From assembly GCA_021604365.1 (NCBI GenBank), contig BQIZ01000021.1:1-32257 (forward strand): a stretch of 32,257 nt of DNA, written 5' to 3'. The position numbers were made by a program, and so were the translations under genes. Within the stretch, counting starts at the first letter, position 1; every line of letters begins with the position of its first letter. A model generated the notes under the pieces. The model had not been told where the DNA came from. It searched no databases and saw only the letters and a list, made by a program, of their open reading frames with translations. The DNA comes from Nitrospirales bacterium (GTDB lineage: Bacteria > Nitrospirota > Nitrospiria > Nitrospirales > UBA8639). Shown piece by piece: positions 1 to 7,786 of this stretch.

Positions 1-13
1 AAAAAATAATGAC

Positions 14-418
14 ATGACATCAACGATTTATCAACCAACTGCAAAGGATCTTCGCTCGTTTGGCTTGTTAATGGGCGGAGTCTTTTTGATAGTAGCGTTA
101 TGGCCATTGGTCATTCATGGAGAAGGCATTCGAGTATGGGCGAGTCTTATTGCCGGGACCTTTGTGGCAATGGGAATGGTTTTTCCAAAAGGTCTGGGGC
201 CCTTGCATCGAGTCTGGATAAAGATCGGGGAAAAATTAGGATGGATCAATTCCCGAATAATATTAAGCCTAATGTTCTTTGGGATGTTTACTCCCATGGC
301 GTTTGTCATGGGAATATTAGGAAAACGACCATTGCAACTTGGTTATGACCCCAAGGCGAACAGCTATCGCATTCCCAAAAAGGCCAGGTCCGTGGACCAT
401 GTGCTGAAACCCTTCTAA
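14..418 (+). CDS. SxtJ-family membrane protein
   Basis: The 134-residue product begins with a short polar leader followed by an Arg-Ser-Phe-Gly motif. Two hydrophobic stretches at about residues 18-35 and 40-56 follow, then a third at about 82-102, and a basic C-terminus (YRIPKKARSVDH). This matches the SxtJ family of small membrane proteins. In other genomes these sit with a DUF5989 protein, and often a carbamoyltransferase, in surface-glycan or natural-product loci. The next gene here is indeed a DUF5989 protein 14 bases downstream, which strongly supports the call. The biochemical role of the family is unknown to me. The start is the first ATG after an in-frame stop at the window edge. The ribosome binding site and promoter, and any carbamoyltransferase partner, would lie outside the window. 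Confidence 0.85.
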   Translation: MTSTIYQPTAKDLRSFGLLMGGVFLIVALWPLVIHGEGIRVWASLIAGTFVAMGMVFPKGLGPLHRVWIKIGEKLGWINSRIILSLMFFGMFTPMAFVMGILGKRPLQLGYDPKANSYRIPKKARSVDHVLKPF

Positions 419-424
419 AGGAGG
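417..424 (+). promoter_or_regulatory. Shine-Dalgarno site of the DUF5989 gene
   Basis: AAAGGAGG overlaps the stop of the SxtJ-family gene and lies 8 bases before the ATG at 433. This strong site is the main support for calling a gene of only 50 codons. Confidence 0.8.
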
Positions 425-432
425 AACAACAG

Positions 433-585
433 ATGACAGGTTTTCTTGGGGAATTGTGGGACTTTATGCGGGAACGAAAAAAGTTCTGGCTCGCCCCCAT
501 CATCATCATGCTCTTATTGCTCGGCGGCCTTATAATCCTAAGTGAGGGTTCAGCCGTTGCCCCCTTCATCTATACCTTGTTCTAA
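433..585 (+). CDS. DUF5989 family small membrane protein
   Basis: This 50-residue protein opens with MTGFLGELWDFMRERKKFW, followed by one transmembrane helix at about residues 20-36 (PIIIMLLLLGGLIIL) and a short tail ending APFIYTLF. The pattern, an amphipathic WDFxRERKKFW head, a single helix and a terminal F-I-Y-T-L-F, is diagnostic of the DUF5989 family. That family is nearly always encoded next to SxtJ-like proteins, as here. The two genes are 14 bases apart with a near-consensus Shine-Dalgarno between them and are surely cotranscribed. It is probably an accessory subunit of a membrane complex with the SxtJ-like protein (inference); no catalytic residues are visible. Confidence 0.88.
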   Translation: MTGFLGELWDFMRERKKFWLAPIIIMLLLLGGLIILSEGSAVAPFIYTLF

Positions 586-588
586 ATC

Positions 589-626
589 GAAGGGGAGGAT
601 TGGAGCTGAAGGGGAGGATTGGAGCT
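589..626 (+). repeat. Perfect 19-bp tandem duplication
   Basis: The unit GAAGGGGAGGATTGGAGCT occurs twice with no spacer, at 589-607 and 608-626, starting four bases after the DUF5989 stop codon. It most likely arose by replication slippage. No gene follows on the plus strand, so its SD-like GGGGAGG has no obvious start codon to serve. Confidence 0.95.
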
Positions 627-676
627 ACTAGGATAACCTGAAACCTGATTGAGTGGCAGGCAATAGCTTGCATAGT

Positions 677-714
677 AAAAAAAAGGAGGGAGCTTTAATC
701 TCCCTCCTTTTCAG
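677..714. terminator. Bidirectional intrinsic terminator, strongest for the minus strand
   Basis: A perfect 12-bp stem (AAAAGGAGGGAG at 681-692 with CTCCCTCCTTTT at 700-711) encloses a 7-base loop. On the minus strand it is followed by eight consecutive T (complement of 677-684), an ideal rho-independent terminator for the exported-protein gene at 763-1071. On the plus strand only four T follow, so it would end the SxtJ/DUF5989 transcript more weakly. Confidence 0.85.
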
Positions 715-762
715 ACCCCCTGGTACTCCCGATTGTTCGGGGACGGTTTGCAAACTTATACC

Positions 763-1071
763 CTACTTGCCGGAATCACTCTTTGTGTTCATGGACTTTG
801 CTCCCCCAGGCGGCACAATATTCGGACGTTCTTCCTTTCCAGGATTCATGGCATGTGAATCATGAAATCTGGAAGCTTGTTGCAGCGATTCATCCCGGCT
901 GGGGTGAGATTGCCCCGGGTCATTGGCCACCGACTGGCCCGTCACCGGGGATTTGGCATCTCCCATGGGATAACCCGGATGGTCCGGCAGCATTCCAGGA
1001 TTTCCCAAAGCCAAGGTACTTCCAAATACGACACTCCCAATTACGTTAATTGTGCAAAGTTTACGGTTCAT
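763..1071 (-). CDS. Small exported protein, Pro/Gly-rich, function unknown
   Basis: The 102-residue product has a lysine/arginine head and a hydrophobic stretch (about residues 8-22, VINVIG-like to TLALG) that looks like a signal peptide. A polar, Pro/Gly/Asp/Ser-rich mature part follows, with short motifs such as LPDHPGYPMGD and PVTGQSVANDPGQ. No catalytic motif and no internal cysteines are seen after the signal. I associate this composition with small periplasmic or exported proteins of Nitrospira, from memory only. An ATG also exists six bases upstream (1077). The start at 1071 was chosen because the AGGAGGG Shine-Dalgarno (1078-1084, minus strand) is 6 bases from it but abuts the upstream ATG. 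A strong terminator lies just past the stop, so it is probably monocistronic. Confidence 0.7.
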   Translation of the reverse strand: MNRKLCTINVIGSVVFGSTLALGNPGMLPDHPGYPMGDAKSPVTGQSVANDPGQSHPSRDESLQQASRFHDSHAMNPGKEERPNIVPPGGAKSMNTKSDSGK

Positions 1072-1084
1072 GTTCATCCCTCCT

Positions 1085-1908
1085 TTTTATTCAATACGAT
1101 CGGGAATCAGGGGTACAGAACCAGAACCTAGTCTATTTTTATTGAAGACCTCTTTGGTTGTCCTCCATTTTAGGGGCCCTCCCGTTTTAATTGTGGGTAT
1201 TATCGACTTTGTTGGAAAAGGCAATTGGGCCAAAGATGAGTTTCAGTGCTTCACTTGTCTATGGCATACCTTCTTTTGGTTTGAGGGTTTAAACAGGAAA
1301 TAAATCTTAGATCAATGCTGTAAAAGATCCCCTTTCTTCTCACTTTCGCTAAAGCCAGGAAGGTCGCTGTCCCGATTCACACCCGTGCGGGACTTAATCT
1401 AGGCTAAATCTTGCTTAACTTCTCGTGAAGAGGGTGAGGAGGATTTCTTGATGGTGTGCAATACAGCATAGGTTCACCGCATTGATTGACGGGATATTTA
1501 AGTCTATGACTTGATGTTAAAACTGGACTATGGCAATGGGCAAGTGGCGCAAATTAGGGCAGAACTGAACTGGTGAGTGAGATATAAATGAAAAATATTC
1601 TGGGAAAGTTGCGATATTTCAATAGTTTTTGAAATGTAAACCCAAAAACTAAAAAACGGCCAAATGAAAAGAAAGACGATCACAAAAAGATCGAATTCAT
1701 AGGAAAAATGAAGTTGGAAGAAGAAAGATTAAACATCACCATTTCGTGAATAAAAAAACCTGAGGGTTGTCGACAAGCACTGTGCGAAAATTTTTCCGGG
1801 ATTATGCTTGTTAATGAGCACTACGTGGGCGTGGGGTAGTTCCACCCATTTTCAATTTAGTTAAGGGATTTGCGCCGTCTTTTACTCCTCAACAGGCTTT
1901 TTTTGACT
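1085..1908. other. Non-coding stretch with no gene recognised
   Basis: The part upstream of the exported-protein gene presumably carries its promoter, but I could not define convincing -35/-10 boxes. The rest (about 1300-1900) is A-rich in places. It has a 10-bp palindrome TTGTCGACAA at 1767-1776 and no ORF with a plausible start, Shine-Dalgarno or protein-like composition on either strand. It may be a decayed region. Confidence 0.6.
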
Positions 1909-2220
1909 TCAGGGATCCCCATTTATGGGAAAATCCAACGGCAACTCCTCATACGATGAGGCATAACGGTTGCGGAGAGTGTGGAGAATGTGCGTTTGAT
2001 TGAGGTGCCATTCGCCCCCATGAAGCAATTGAAATTCCTGGTCGTTCCCCGGGTCAGTTCCCTCCCATTTCACACTGCACCCCAATATGCGGGTTATGGT
2101 CGAAGTTGGCATCCCTATCGCGTCCTCCTCCATCTGATTCTCAAAGAATTCTAAAAGGGGAAAGGGATCTGTGGTTTTTTGGTAAGAATATCGTTTTCCG
2201 GAATACCCCTTGACTCTCAA
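1909..2220 (-). CDS. Doubtful hypothetical protein or gene remnant
   Basis: An open frame of 103 codons with protein-like composition and varied codon use runs from a TTG to a TGA. It has no transmembrane segment or signal peptide, aromatic residues are spread evenly, and there is a region resembling a small alpha/beta domain (ITRILGCSVKWEG). I do not recognise the family. No Shine-Dalgarno precedes the TTG, and the frame stays open for ten further codons upstream to a stop at 2251-2253 without an ATG or GTG. It could therefore be the 3' part of a gene that lost its start. It is divergent from the Bat operon and alone on its strand. Confidence 0.35.
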   Translation of the reverse strand: MRVKGYSGKRYSYQKTTDPFPLLEFFENQMEEDAIGMPTSTITRILGCSVKWEGTDPGNDQEFQLLHGGEWHLNQTHILHTLRNRYASSYEELPLDFPINGDP

Positions 2221-2244
2221 AAATGGTAATTTATTATTAATAAG

Positions 2245-2279
2245 AGGACTTCAGACATCCAGAAGGGTGAAGTTGTCCT
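2245..2279 (+). promoter_or_regulatory. Imperfect inverted repeat upstream of the Bat operon
   Basis: AGGACTTCA (2245-2253) can pair with TGAA (2268-2271) plus GTCCT (2275-2279), giving a 9-bp stem with a 3-base bulge. It lies about 70 bases before the MoxR start, in the leader or promoter region of the operon. It could be an operator or a transcript hairpin; no T-run follows. Confidence 0.3.
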
Positions 2280-2319
2280 GTGCCATTTAATAAGGGACTC
2301 ATTAGTAATTTGACGACAG

Positions 2320-2334
2320 GAACCCACCGGGTTC
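2320..2334 (+). promoter_or_regulatory. Hairpin just upstream of the MoxR start codon
   Basis: GAACCC (2320-2325) and GGGTTC (2329-2334) form a perfect 6-bp stem with a 3-base loop, ending 12 bases before the ATG at 2347. No Shine-Dalgarno is visible between the hairpin and the ATG, so translation initiation here is unusual and may depend on local structure. Confidence 0.4.
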
Positions 2335-2346
2335 ACATCAAGACAC

Positions 2347-3321
2347 ATGTCTGGATCTGAACACGAGCAGCTATCAAGGCTTCGAGCCTTCCTGAATCAA
2401 CAGGTAATTGGACAAGAGGGCCTCACTCTCAGGCTATTGATTGCCCTGATGGCTGATGGACATCTTCTGGTTGAGGGTGCGCCAGGTTTAGCCAAAACTA
2501 CTGCCATTAAAGCGTTGGCTTCTGGAATTGAGGCCGATTTTCACCGGATTCAGTTTACCCCGGATTTACTCCCCGCTGATATTACCGGGACCGATATCTA
2601 TCGTCCCAACGACGGCTCCTTTCGCTTTCAACCAGGGCCGATTTTTCACAATCTTGTCTTGGCGGATGAAATCAATCGGGCTCCGGCTAAGGTACAGGCA
2701 GCCCTGTTAGAGGCCATGGGAGAACATCAAGTAACGATCGGGCGGACCAGTTATCCTTTGCCCGAGTTGTTTTTAGTCATGGCCACACAAAATCCCATTG
2801 AACAGGAAGGGACTTATCCGTTGCCTGAGGCCCAACTGGATCGCTTTCTTCTCTATGTCCGGGTGCAGTACCCAGATGTGGAAGGAGAGCGAAAGATTGC
2901 CGAGCTTGTTCGTCGACAGGCGAGGGCGATTCCTGGGGATGGAGTGACAACCCCCACGCCGGTTCCTCAAAAGGTGATTCTGGCGGCTCGTCGACAGATG
3001 TGGGATATGTACGTCGCGCCCACACTCGAAGAATATATCGTCCAATTAGTCATGGCCACGCGTGAACCCGGCCCCTATAGCTCTATGCTGAAGCGGTGGA
3101 TCCGGTTTGGAGCCAGTCCCCGGGCGACCATAGGAATGGAGCGGTGTGCCAGGGCGCATGCCTGGTTGGAAGGACGTGATTATGTCTCGCCAGAAGATAT
3201 ACAGGCCGTCGCCCATGATGTCTTGCGTCACCGAGTCTTACTGACTTTTGAAGCCGAAGCGGAGGGGATCAGGACCGATCAGGTGATCTCAGAGATTTTG
3301 AATCATGTGGCCGTTCCGTAA
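2347..3321 (+). CDS. MoxR-family AAA+ ATPase
   Basis: This cytoplasmic ATPase probably acts as a chaperone for assembly or activation of the VWA-domain proteins encoded next. Visible motifs are Walker A GAPGLAKT (residues 44-51), Walker B LVLADE (103-108) followed by INRAPAKVQAALLEAM, sensor 1 ATQNP (146-150) and the EAQLDRF segment with the arginine finger (161-167). These are all in the order typical of MoxR proteins, and the length of 324 residues is normal. It is the first gene of a tightly packed operon with DUF58, DUF4381, BatA, BatB-TPR and BatD, the classic context of the family. It overlaps the DUF58 gene by 17 bases. No Shine-Dalgarno is visible before the ATG. The family assignment is certain; the client proteins are inferred from context. 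Confidence 0.95.
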   Translation: MSGSEHEQLSRLRAFLNQQVIGQEGLTLRLLIALMADGHLLVEGAPGLAKTTAIKALASGIEADFHRIQFTPDLLPADITGTDIYRPNDGSFRFQPGPIFHNLVLADEINRAPAKVQAALLEAMGEHQVTIGRTSYPLPELFLVMATQNPIEQEGTYPLPEAQLDRFLLYVRVQYPDVEGERKIAELVRRQARAIPGDGVTTPTPVPQKVILAARRQMWDMYVAPTLEEYIVQLVMATREPGPYSSMLKRWIRFGASPRATIGMERCARAHAWLEGRDYVSPEDIQAVAHDVLRHRVLLTFEAEAEGIRTDQVISEILNHVAVP

Positions 3322-4312
3322 AACGCCATCACCATCAGAATTCCCGCCGAACCGTCCTCCAGGATTTCAAGGAGTAGAGGTTCGGCTCACCGATCTCATC
3401 AATATGCGTCACCAGACAGGTGTATTGGGAACCAAGACCCGGAAGCGGGTGCACACCCTTTTGGCTGGAGGAGAGCGATCTCCGTTTAAAGGCAGGGGCA
3501 TGGATTTTGAGGAGTCTCGCCGGTATCAACCGGGCGATGATGTCCGCCTCATGGATTGGCGGGTGATGGCGAGAACCCATGAACCCTACCTCAAGGTCTT
3601 TCGCGAAGAGAGGGAGCGACCCGTCTTCTTCGTAGTGGATAATAGAAAGGGAATGCGATTCGGGACCAAAGTGGCCTTTAAGTCAGTCATTGCAGCGCAT
3701 GCTGCCGCATTATTGGGTTGGGCATCGCAAGAGCGAGGAGACCGGATTGGGGCGGTGATTTTTTCAGATGTGGACCATGTGGAACTCAGACCCAGAGGAG
3801 GAAGAACCGGAGTCCTTCAACTTCTCAACCTCCTAGCTCGAGATAGTGTGCACCCGTCAGAGGTGAATGAACGGCAGAATCCCTCTACCTCACCTCTTCA
3901 GTTGGCCTTAAATCGAGTCCAGACAACCGCGAAGCCCGGAAGCCTCATTTTCCTTTTGAGTGATTTTCGGGATTGGGATCAGCAGGCCAAACAGACCCTC
4001 ATTCGGTTGGGGGGACACCAGGATGTGGTGGTGATTTTCATGTATGATAAATTGGAGCAAGAGCCGCCACCTGCCGGCCAATATCCTGTGACGGACGGTA
4101 TACGAACAGGAATATTGAATACAGGATCTGCCAAAACAATCCAATCCTATTCAGCATGCTTCAAGGAACGTTATGAAGATGTTCGGACGTTGTGCCTGAC
4201 CCGTGGAATCGGATTCATTTCATTGGGAACCCACGACGATATTCTTTTCCAATTACGGGGTGGGTTACAGGATATCGGGCATCGCCGAAGCGCCCAACAG
4301 AGCATGGCATAA
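3305..4312 (+). CDS. DUF58 domain protein
   Basis: The 335-residue product carries the DUF58 signature at about residues 63-85 (GRGMDFEESRRYQPGDDV then RLMDW). A VWA-like fold follows, starting at VVDNRKGMRFG (about 110-120). The metal-binding DxSxS motif of true VWA domains is replaced by D-N-R-K-G, so a standard MIDAS is absent in this copy. No transmembrane segment is evident, unlike many DUF58 proteins, so it is probably cytoplasmic or membrane-associated. DUF58 proteins are regular partners of MoxR ATPases. The start lies inside the end of moxR (17-base overlap), consistent with translational coupling. The biochemical role of the family is not established. Confidence 0.9.
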   Translation: MWPFRKTPSPSEFPPNRPPGFQGVEVRLTDLINMRHQTGVLGTKTRKRVHTLLAGGERSPFKGRGMDFEESRRYQPGDDVRLMDWRVMARTHEPYLKVFREERERPVFFVVDNRKGMRFGTKVAFKSVIAAHAAALLGWASQERGDRIGAVIFSDVDHVELRPRGGRTGVLQLLNLLARDSVHPSEVNERQNPSTSPLQLALNRVQTTAKPGSLIFLLSDFRDWDQQAKQTLIRLGGHQDVVVIFMYDKLEQEPPPAGQYPVTDGIRTGILNTGSAKTIQSYSACFKERYEDVRTLCLTRGIGFISLGTHDDILFQLRGGLQDIGHRRSAQQSMA

Positions 4313-4327
4313 CGGGAATGGGCTAGC

Positions 4328-4825
4328 ATGCCGACATCAGGTTCTCTCTTACAAGAGCTTCGGGATGTGCATCTGCCAGATCCGATTTCTCTGTGGCCTC
4401 CAGCGCCGGGTTGGTGGATTACCTTCGGTTTGGTCATGATGGGAGGCATAGTGTTCCTGTGGATTCTGAGGAATCGACGTCGGACACAGGCGCGTCGACT
4501 TGCAATGAATGAACTTGGTGCAATCAAACAGCATTATGACACTCACCGAGATGATCAATGGCTGATTCAACGACTTTCAACCATTGTCCGCCGCTATGCC
4601 ATGGTAACTTTTCCTCGAACAGAGGTAGCAGGATTGGTAGGAGTATCATGGCTGCAGTTTTTAGATCGGTCGGGTCGGACCAATGAATTCACTGCCGGAG
4701 TTGGCCATCTGTTGAGTTCAGGGCCATACCAGCAGCAGGCGGTCGTGTCGGGAACCGAGCTGATGCAATTGGTCGAACATTGGATTCAGCACGTGACTCC
4801 CTCCAACGGGAGGGAGAGGACATGA
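4328..4825 (+). CDS. DUF4381 domain membrane protein
   Basis: This 165-residue protein has the N-terminal family motif LRDVHLPDPISLWPPAPGWW (residues 11-30), one transmembrane helix (about 29-48), a basic stop-transfer segment (RNRRRTQARR) and a helical cytoplasmic domain. DUF4381 proteins are encoded between DUF58 and BatA genes in MoxR/Bat operons, exactly as here. It starts 15 bases after the DUF58 stop and ends in an ATGA overlap with the batA start. It is presumably a membrane adaptor in the Bat complex (inference). Confidence 0.88.
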   Translation: MPTSGSLLQELRDVHLPDPISLWPPAPGWWITFGLVMMGGIVFLWILRNRRRTQARRLAMNELGAIKQHYDTHRDDQWLIQRLSTIVRRYAMVTFPRTEVAGLVGVSWLQFLDRSGRTNEFTAGVGHLLSSGPYQQQAVVSGTELMQLVEHWIQHVTPSNGRERT

Positions 4826-5871
4826 TGACGTTGGCCTGGCCGTGGGCGTTGGCGTTTGTTTTGTTTCCCTGGATGGTGCGGCGCTGGGCACCTTCTGTGT
4901 CCAATTCATCCGGTCGCGCCATGAAAGTGCCGCACTTTGAAGACATCATGAGTCTTCAATCCAGCCAGCTGATGGGAGTGAATCGTTCCAGGCGCTCAAC
5001 ATTGTTTTGGGTGGGGATAATCATTTGGTCTGCCCTGCTCTTGGCGGCAGCCCGTCCCCAGTGGAGTGGTGACCCTGTGGGGTTGCCAACCAGCGGGCGA
5101 GATCTGATGTTGGCAGTCGATATTTCAGGGAGCATGAAAATTCCGGATTTTTCGGTTAACGGGCGGGAAGTCACCCGCTTGGAGGTTGTGAAGGCTGCAG
5201 CCGGGGAGTTCATCGCCCGCCGAACCGGCGATCGAGTGGGTTTGATTGTATTTGGTTCTCGGGCCTACGTGCAGACACCTCTGACATTTGATCGGGACAC
5301 GGTAAAGGCTATGATGACGGAAACAGAAATTGGCCTGGCGGGGCAGGAAACCGCGATTGGGGATGCGATCGGCCTTGCCGTGAAACGGCTCAAGGAACAA
5401 CAGGCGGGAAGCCGGGTATTGGTGCTATTAACCGATGGAGCCAATACTGCGGGAGAAGTGTCACCCACACAAGCGGCGGCGTTGGCTGAGGAACAAGGTA
5501 TTCGAATCTATGCCATCGGGGTTGGTGCCGATCGGATGGAAATTGCATCATTTTTCGGCACACAGACTGTAAATCCTTCTCGCGATTTGGATGAAGATAC
5601 CCTTCGCCATCTTGCACAACGGACCGGAGGGCTGTACTTGCGTGCGAAAGATACTGAGGGACTCATGAAGGTTTATGAAGAACTGGATCGTCTCGAGCCG
5701 GCGACCACTGAAACGGAACTGTTTAGACCGACGACCGAATTATATATATGGCCGTTAGGATTTGCCTTGGCCCTTTCGTGTGTAATGGTCATGTCTTTCA
5801 TCTGGAAAAAGGAATGGTTTCTCAGACCAAGATGGAAGGCGGAAGGGATCCCAGCGCGAGCAGGACGATAA
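4822..5871 (+). CDS. batA: BatA-like VWA-domain membrane protein
   Basis: The 349-residue protein has N-terminal hydrophobic helices (about 4-20 and 60-77), a von Willebrand A domain and a C-terminal helix before a basic tail (FIWKKEWF). The MIDAS residues are complete: DISGS (100-104), T177 in ETAIGDAIG and D205 in TDGANT. The domain should therefore bind a divalent metal and engage protein partners on the periplasmic side. I chose the ATG at 4822 over one 42 bases upstream. It makes a 4-base ATGA overlap with the DUF4381 stop, is preceded by GGGAGGGAGAGG, and gives the usual BatA N-terminus with a hydrophobic segment near the start. Bat proteins are linked to oxygen or stress tolerance in Bacteroides; the role here is inferred. 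Confidence 0.9.
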   Translation: MMTLAWPWALAFVLFPWMVRRWAPSVSNSSGRAMKVPHFEDIMSLQSSQLMGVNRSRRSTLFWVGIIIWSALLLAAARPQWSGDPVGLPTSGRDLMLAVDISGSMKIPDFSVNGREVTRLEVVKAAAGEFIARRTGDRVGLIVFGSRAYVQTPLTFDRDTVKAMMTETEIGLAGQETAIGDAIGLAVKRLKEQQAGSRVLVLLTDGANTAGEVSPTQAAALAEEQGIRIYAIGVGADRMEIASFFGTQTVNPSRDLDEDTLRHLAQRTGGLYLRAKDTEGLMKVYEELDRLEPATTETELFRPTTELYIWPLGFALALSCVMVMSFIWKKEWFLRPRWKAEGIPARAGR

Positions 5872-5872
5872 A

Positions 5873-7786
5873 ATGTCCATGTTTCATTTTTTACGACCGG
5901 AATGGTTATGGGGATTGCTTCCCTTGTTCGGGCTCTTCCTGCTAGCAGCCAGGAGTGGGAGAACAGCTCAGATATGGGAATCGGTGTGTGATACCCATTT
6001 ACTCCCTCATTTATTGGTGGGCACGGAGGGAGCGACGCATCGCATGCCTCTCGTGCTTCTTGGATTAGGCTGGACTGTGGCGGTCTGTGCCCTTGCCGGG
6101 CCCGTCTGGTCCCAATTACCCCAGCCTGTGTTTCGAGCAGAATCGGCGTTGGTGATGGTTTTGGATTTATCTCGTTCAATGGATGTGCAGGATGTGACTC
6201 CCTCCAGGTTGACCCGAGCCAAACACAAAATTCTTGATATGCTCAAGGCCAGGAAGGAAGGGCAAACCGCTCTGGTGGTCTACGCCGGTGAATCTTTCGT
6301 GGTGTCCCCATTGACTGATGATGTCAACACCATGGTGCCCCTTGTGCAATCCCTCGAGACAGAACTCATGCCATTCCAGGGTAGCCGAACTGATCTCGCT
6401 TTGCAGAAAGCCTATGAACTCCTTCAGCACGTCGGGCAGTCGGAGGGAGATGTGCTATTACTGACGGATGGCGAGGGAGATCCTGCAACATTGAAGGTGG
6501 CTGAAGAGTTACGCCGTCAAGGGGGGCGTGTGTCTGTGCTTGGTGTTGGGACTGTCGATGGAGCCCCTATTCCGGAAACAGGCGGATTTCTCAAAGATCA
6601 GGATGGAGCGGTGGTTATTCCCAAATTAGATATTCCGTCTCTTCAAGGTATTGCTCGAGTAGGAGGAGGTCGTTATGTCACGGTGACCGCCGACGATCAG
6701 GATATCAACCGGGTCTTTCCTGCCAATGTGTCCACGAGGGCGCTATCCTCTTCAACATCTGAACAGCGAACAACCGATCTGTGGCGAGAGGAGGGACCCT
6801 GGCTCGTCCTCCTGCTCCTGGTTTTGGCATTGCCCGCATTTCGACCGGGATGGTTAGGAATGATGCTGGCATTCCTGCTTATTCCTCAGATCAGCGAGGC
6901 CTTTTCCTGGGAAAATCTCTGGGTTCGTCCCGATCAACAGGGGATTAAGGCATTAGAGCGTGAGGCCCCGGAAGAAGCGGCAGCCTTGTTTCAAGACCCC
7001 GGTTGGAAGGGAATAGCTCATTATCGGGCAGGAAAATATCAGGAAGCAGAAGAAGCCTTTTCCATAGTTGATACGCCGGAGGGGCATTACAATCGAGGTA
7101 ATGCCTTGGCTCGTCTCGGTCGTTATGAAGAAGCCCTGGCATCATATCAAGCAGCCCTCACTCAGCAACCAAATCATGCAGATGCCAAACATAATCTAGA
7201 AATCATCAAGCAGCTCTTGGATAAACCATCATCCGCGGATCAGGAAGGAGAACAATCCCAAGAATCGGATGATTCCTCTGCAAAACCGAAAAATAATAGG
7301 GATGAGACCGGAGTTGAAGGAGAAAAATCAGAGGAGGCTTCTGACTCAACCCATAAGCAATCCGATTCGGAAAAAGTTGACTCTCAAAAAGGAAAACAAG
7401 AGGAGTCAGACCAAGCCGTCAGATCAGGGTCGGATCCTGCCTCGACCTCTAACCGGTCGAATGGCGATCAGCACGTTTCTAAAGAAAATATTGAGAGAGA
7501 GGCCCAGGGGGTAGATCCTTTGAAGGCGGAACAACCTAAAAAGCCGGTGTCGGCACAATCGGCAATGGAAGAAAAGTCGGAAGATCAGGCGGAGCATTCA
7601 GGAGTGTCTTCCGCCGTGGACGAAGCACTAACACGGGAAAGGCAGCAGTCTGAGCAGGTTCTCCAACAATGGCTTCGCCGGATCCCGGATGATCCCGGCG
7701 GTTTGTTACGCCGAAAGTTTCTTTTGGAGCATCAACGCCGTGTAGAGGCTGGAGGGTCGACTATTTCTCAAGGAAAGCGCTGGTGA
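5873..7786 (+). CDS. batB: BatB/BatC fusion: VWA domain plus TPR region
   Basis: This 637-residue protein has two N-terminal helices (about 10-26 and 60-77) and a VWA domain with DLSRS (98-102) and TDG (D199) MIDAS residues. A pair of helices follows (about 303-340), then TPR repeats with GHYNRGNALARLGRYEEAL and AKHNLEIIKQ (about 365-445). After that comes a roughly 140-residue Ser/Glu/Lys/Gln-rich low-complexity stretch, and a conserved end RRIPDDPGGLLRRKF that in my experience closes BatB/BatC-type proteins. In Bacteroides the VWA (BatB) and TPR (BatC) parts are separate genes; here they are fused. The start is one base after the batA stop; a second Met two codons later is possible. The stop overlaps the batD GTG. 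The VWA and TPR parts probably face the periplasm. Confidence 0.9.
   Translation: MSMFHFLRPEWLWGLLPLFGLFLLAARSGRTAQIWESVCDTHLLPHLLVGTEGATHRMPLVLLGLGWTVAVCALAGPVWSQLPQPVFRAESALVMVLDLSRSMDVQDVTPSRLTRAKHKILDMLKARKEGQTALVVYAGESFVVSPLTDDVNTMVPLVQSLETELMPFQGSRTDLALQKAYELLQHVGQSEGDVLLLTDGEGDPATLKVAEELRRQGGRVSVLGVGTVDGAPIPETGGFLKDQDGAVVIPKLDIPSLQGIARVGGGRYVTVTADDQDINRVFPANVSTRALSSSTSEQRTTDLWREEGPWLVLLLLVLALPAFRPGWLGMMLAFLLIPQISEAFSWENLWVRPDQQGIKALEREAPEEAAALFQDPGWKGIAHYRAGKYQEAEEAFSIVDTPEGHYNRGNALARLGRYEEALASYQAALTQQPNHADAKHNLEIIKQLLDKPSSADQEGEQSQESDDSSAKPKNNRDETGVEGEKSEEASDSTHKQSDSEKVDSQKGKQEESDQAVRSGSDPASTSNRSNGDQHVSKENIEREAQGVDPLKAEQPKKPVSAQSAMEEKSEDQAEHSGVSSAVDEALTRERQQSEQVLQQWLRRIPDDPGGLLRRKFLLEHQRRVEAGGSTISQGKRW

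Noticed and set aside
654-678. Possible sigma-54 promoter (TGGCAG ... TTGCA)
   Set aside because: The GG and GC elements are about 15 bases apart rather than the 10 needed, and no gene follows on that strand.
783-1131. Overlapping plus-strand ORFs opposite the small exported protein
   Set aside because: The minus-strand frame has a signal peptide, a well-spaced Shine-Dalgarno and its own terminator; the plus-strand frames have none of these.
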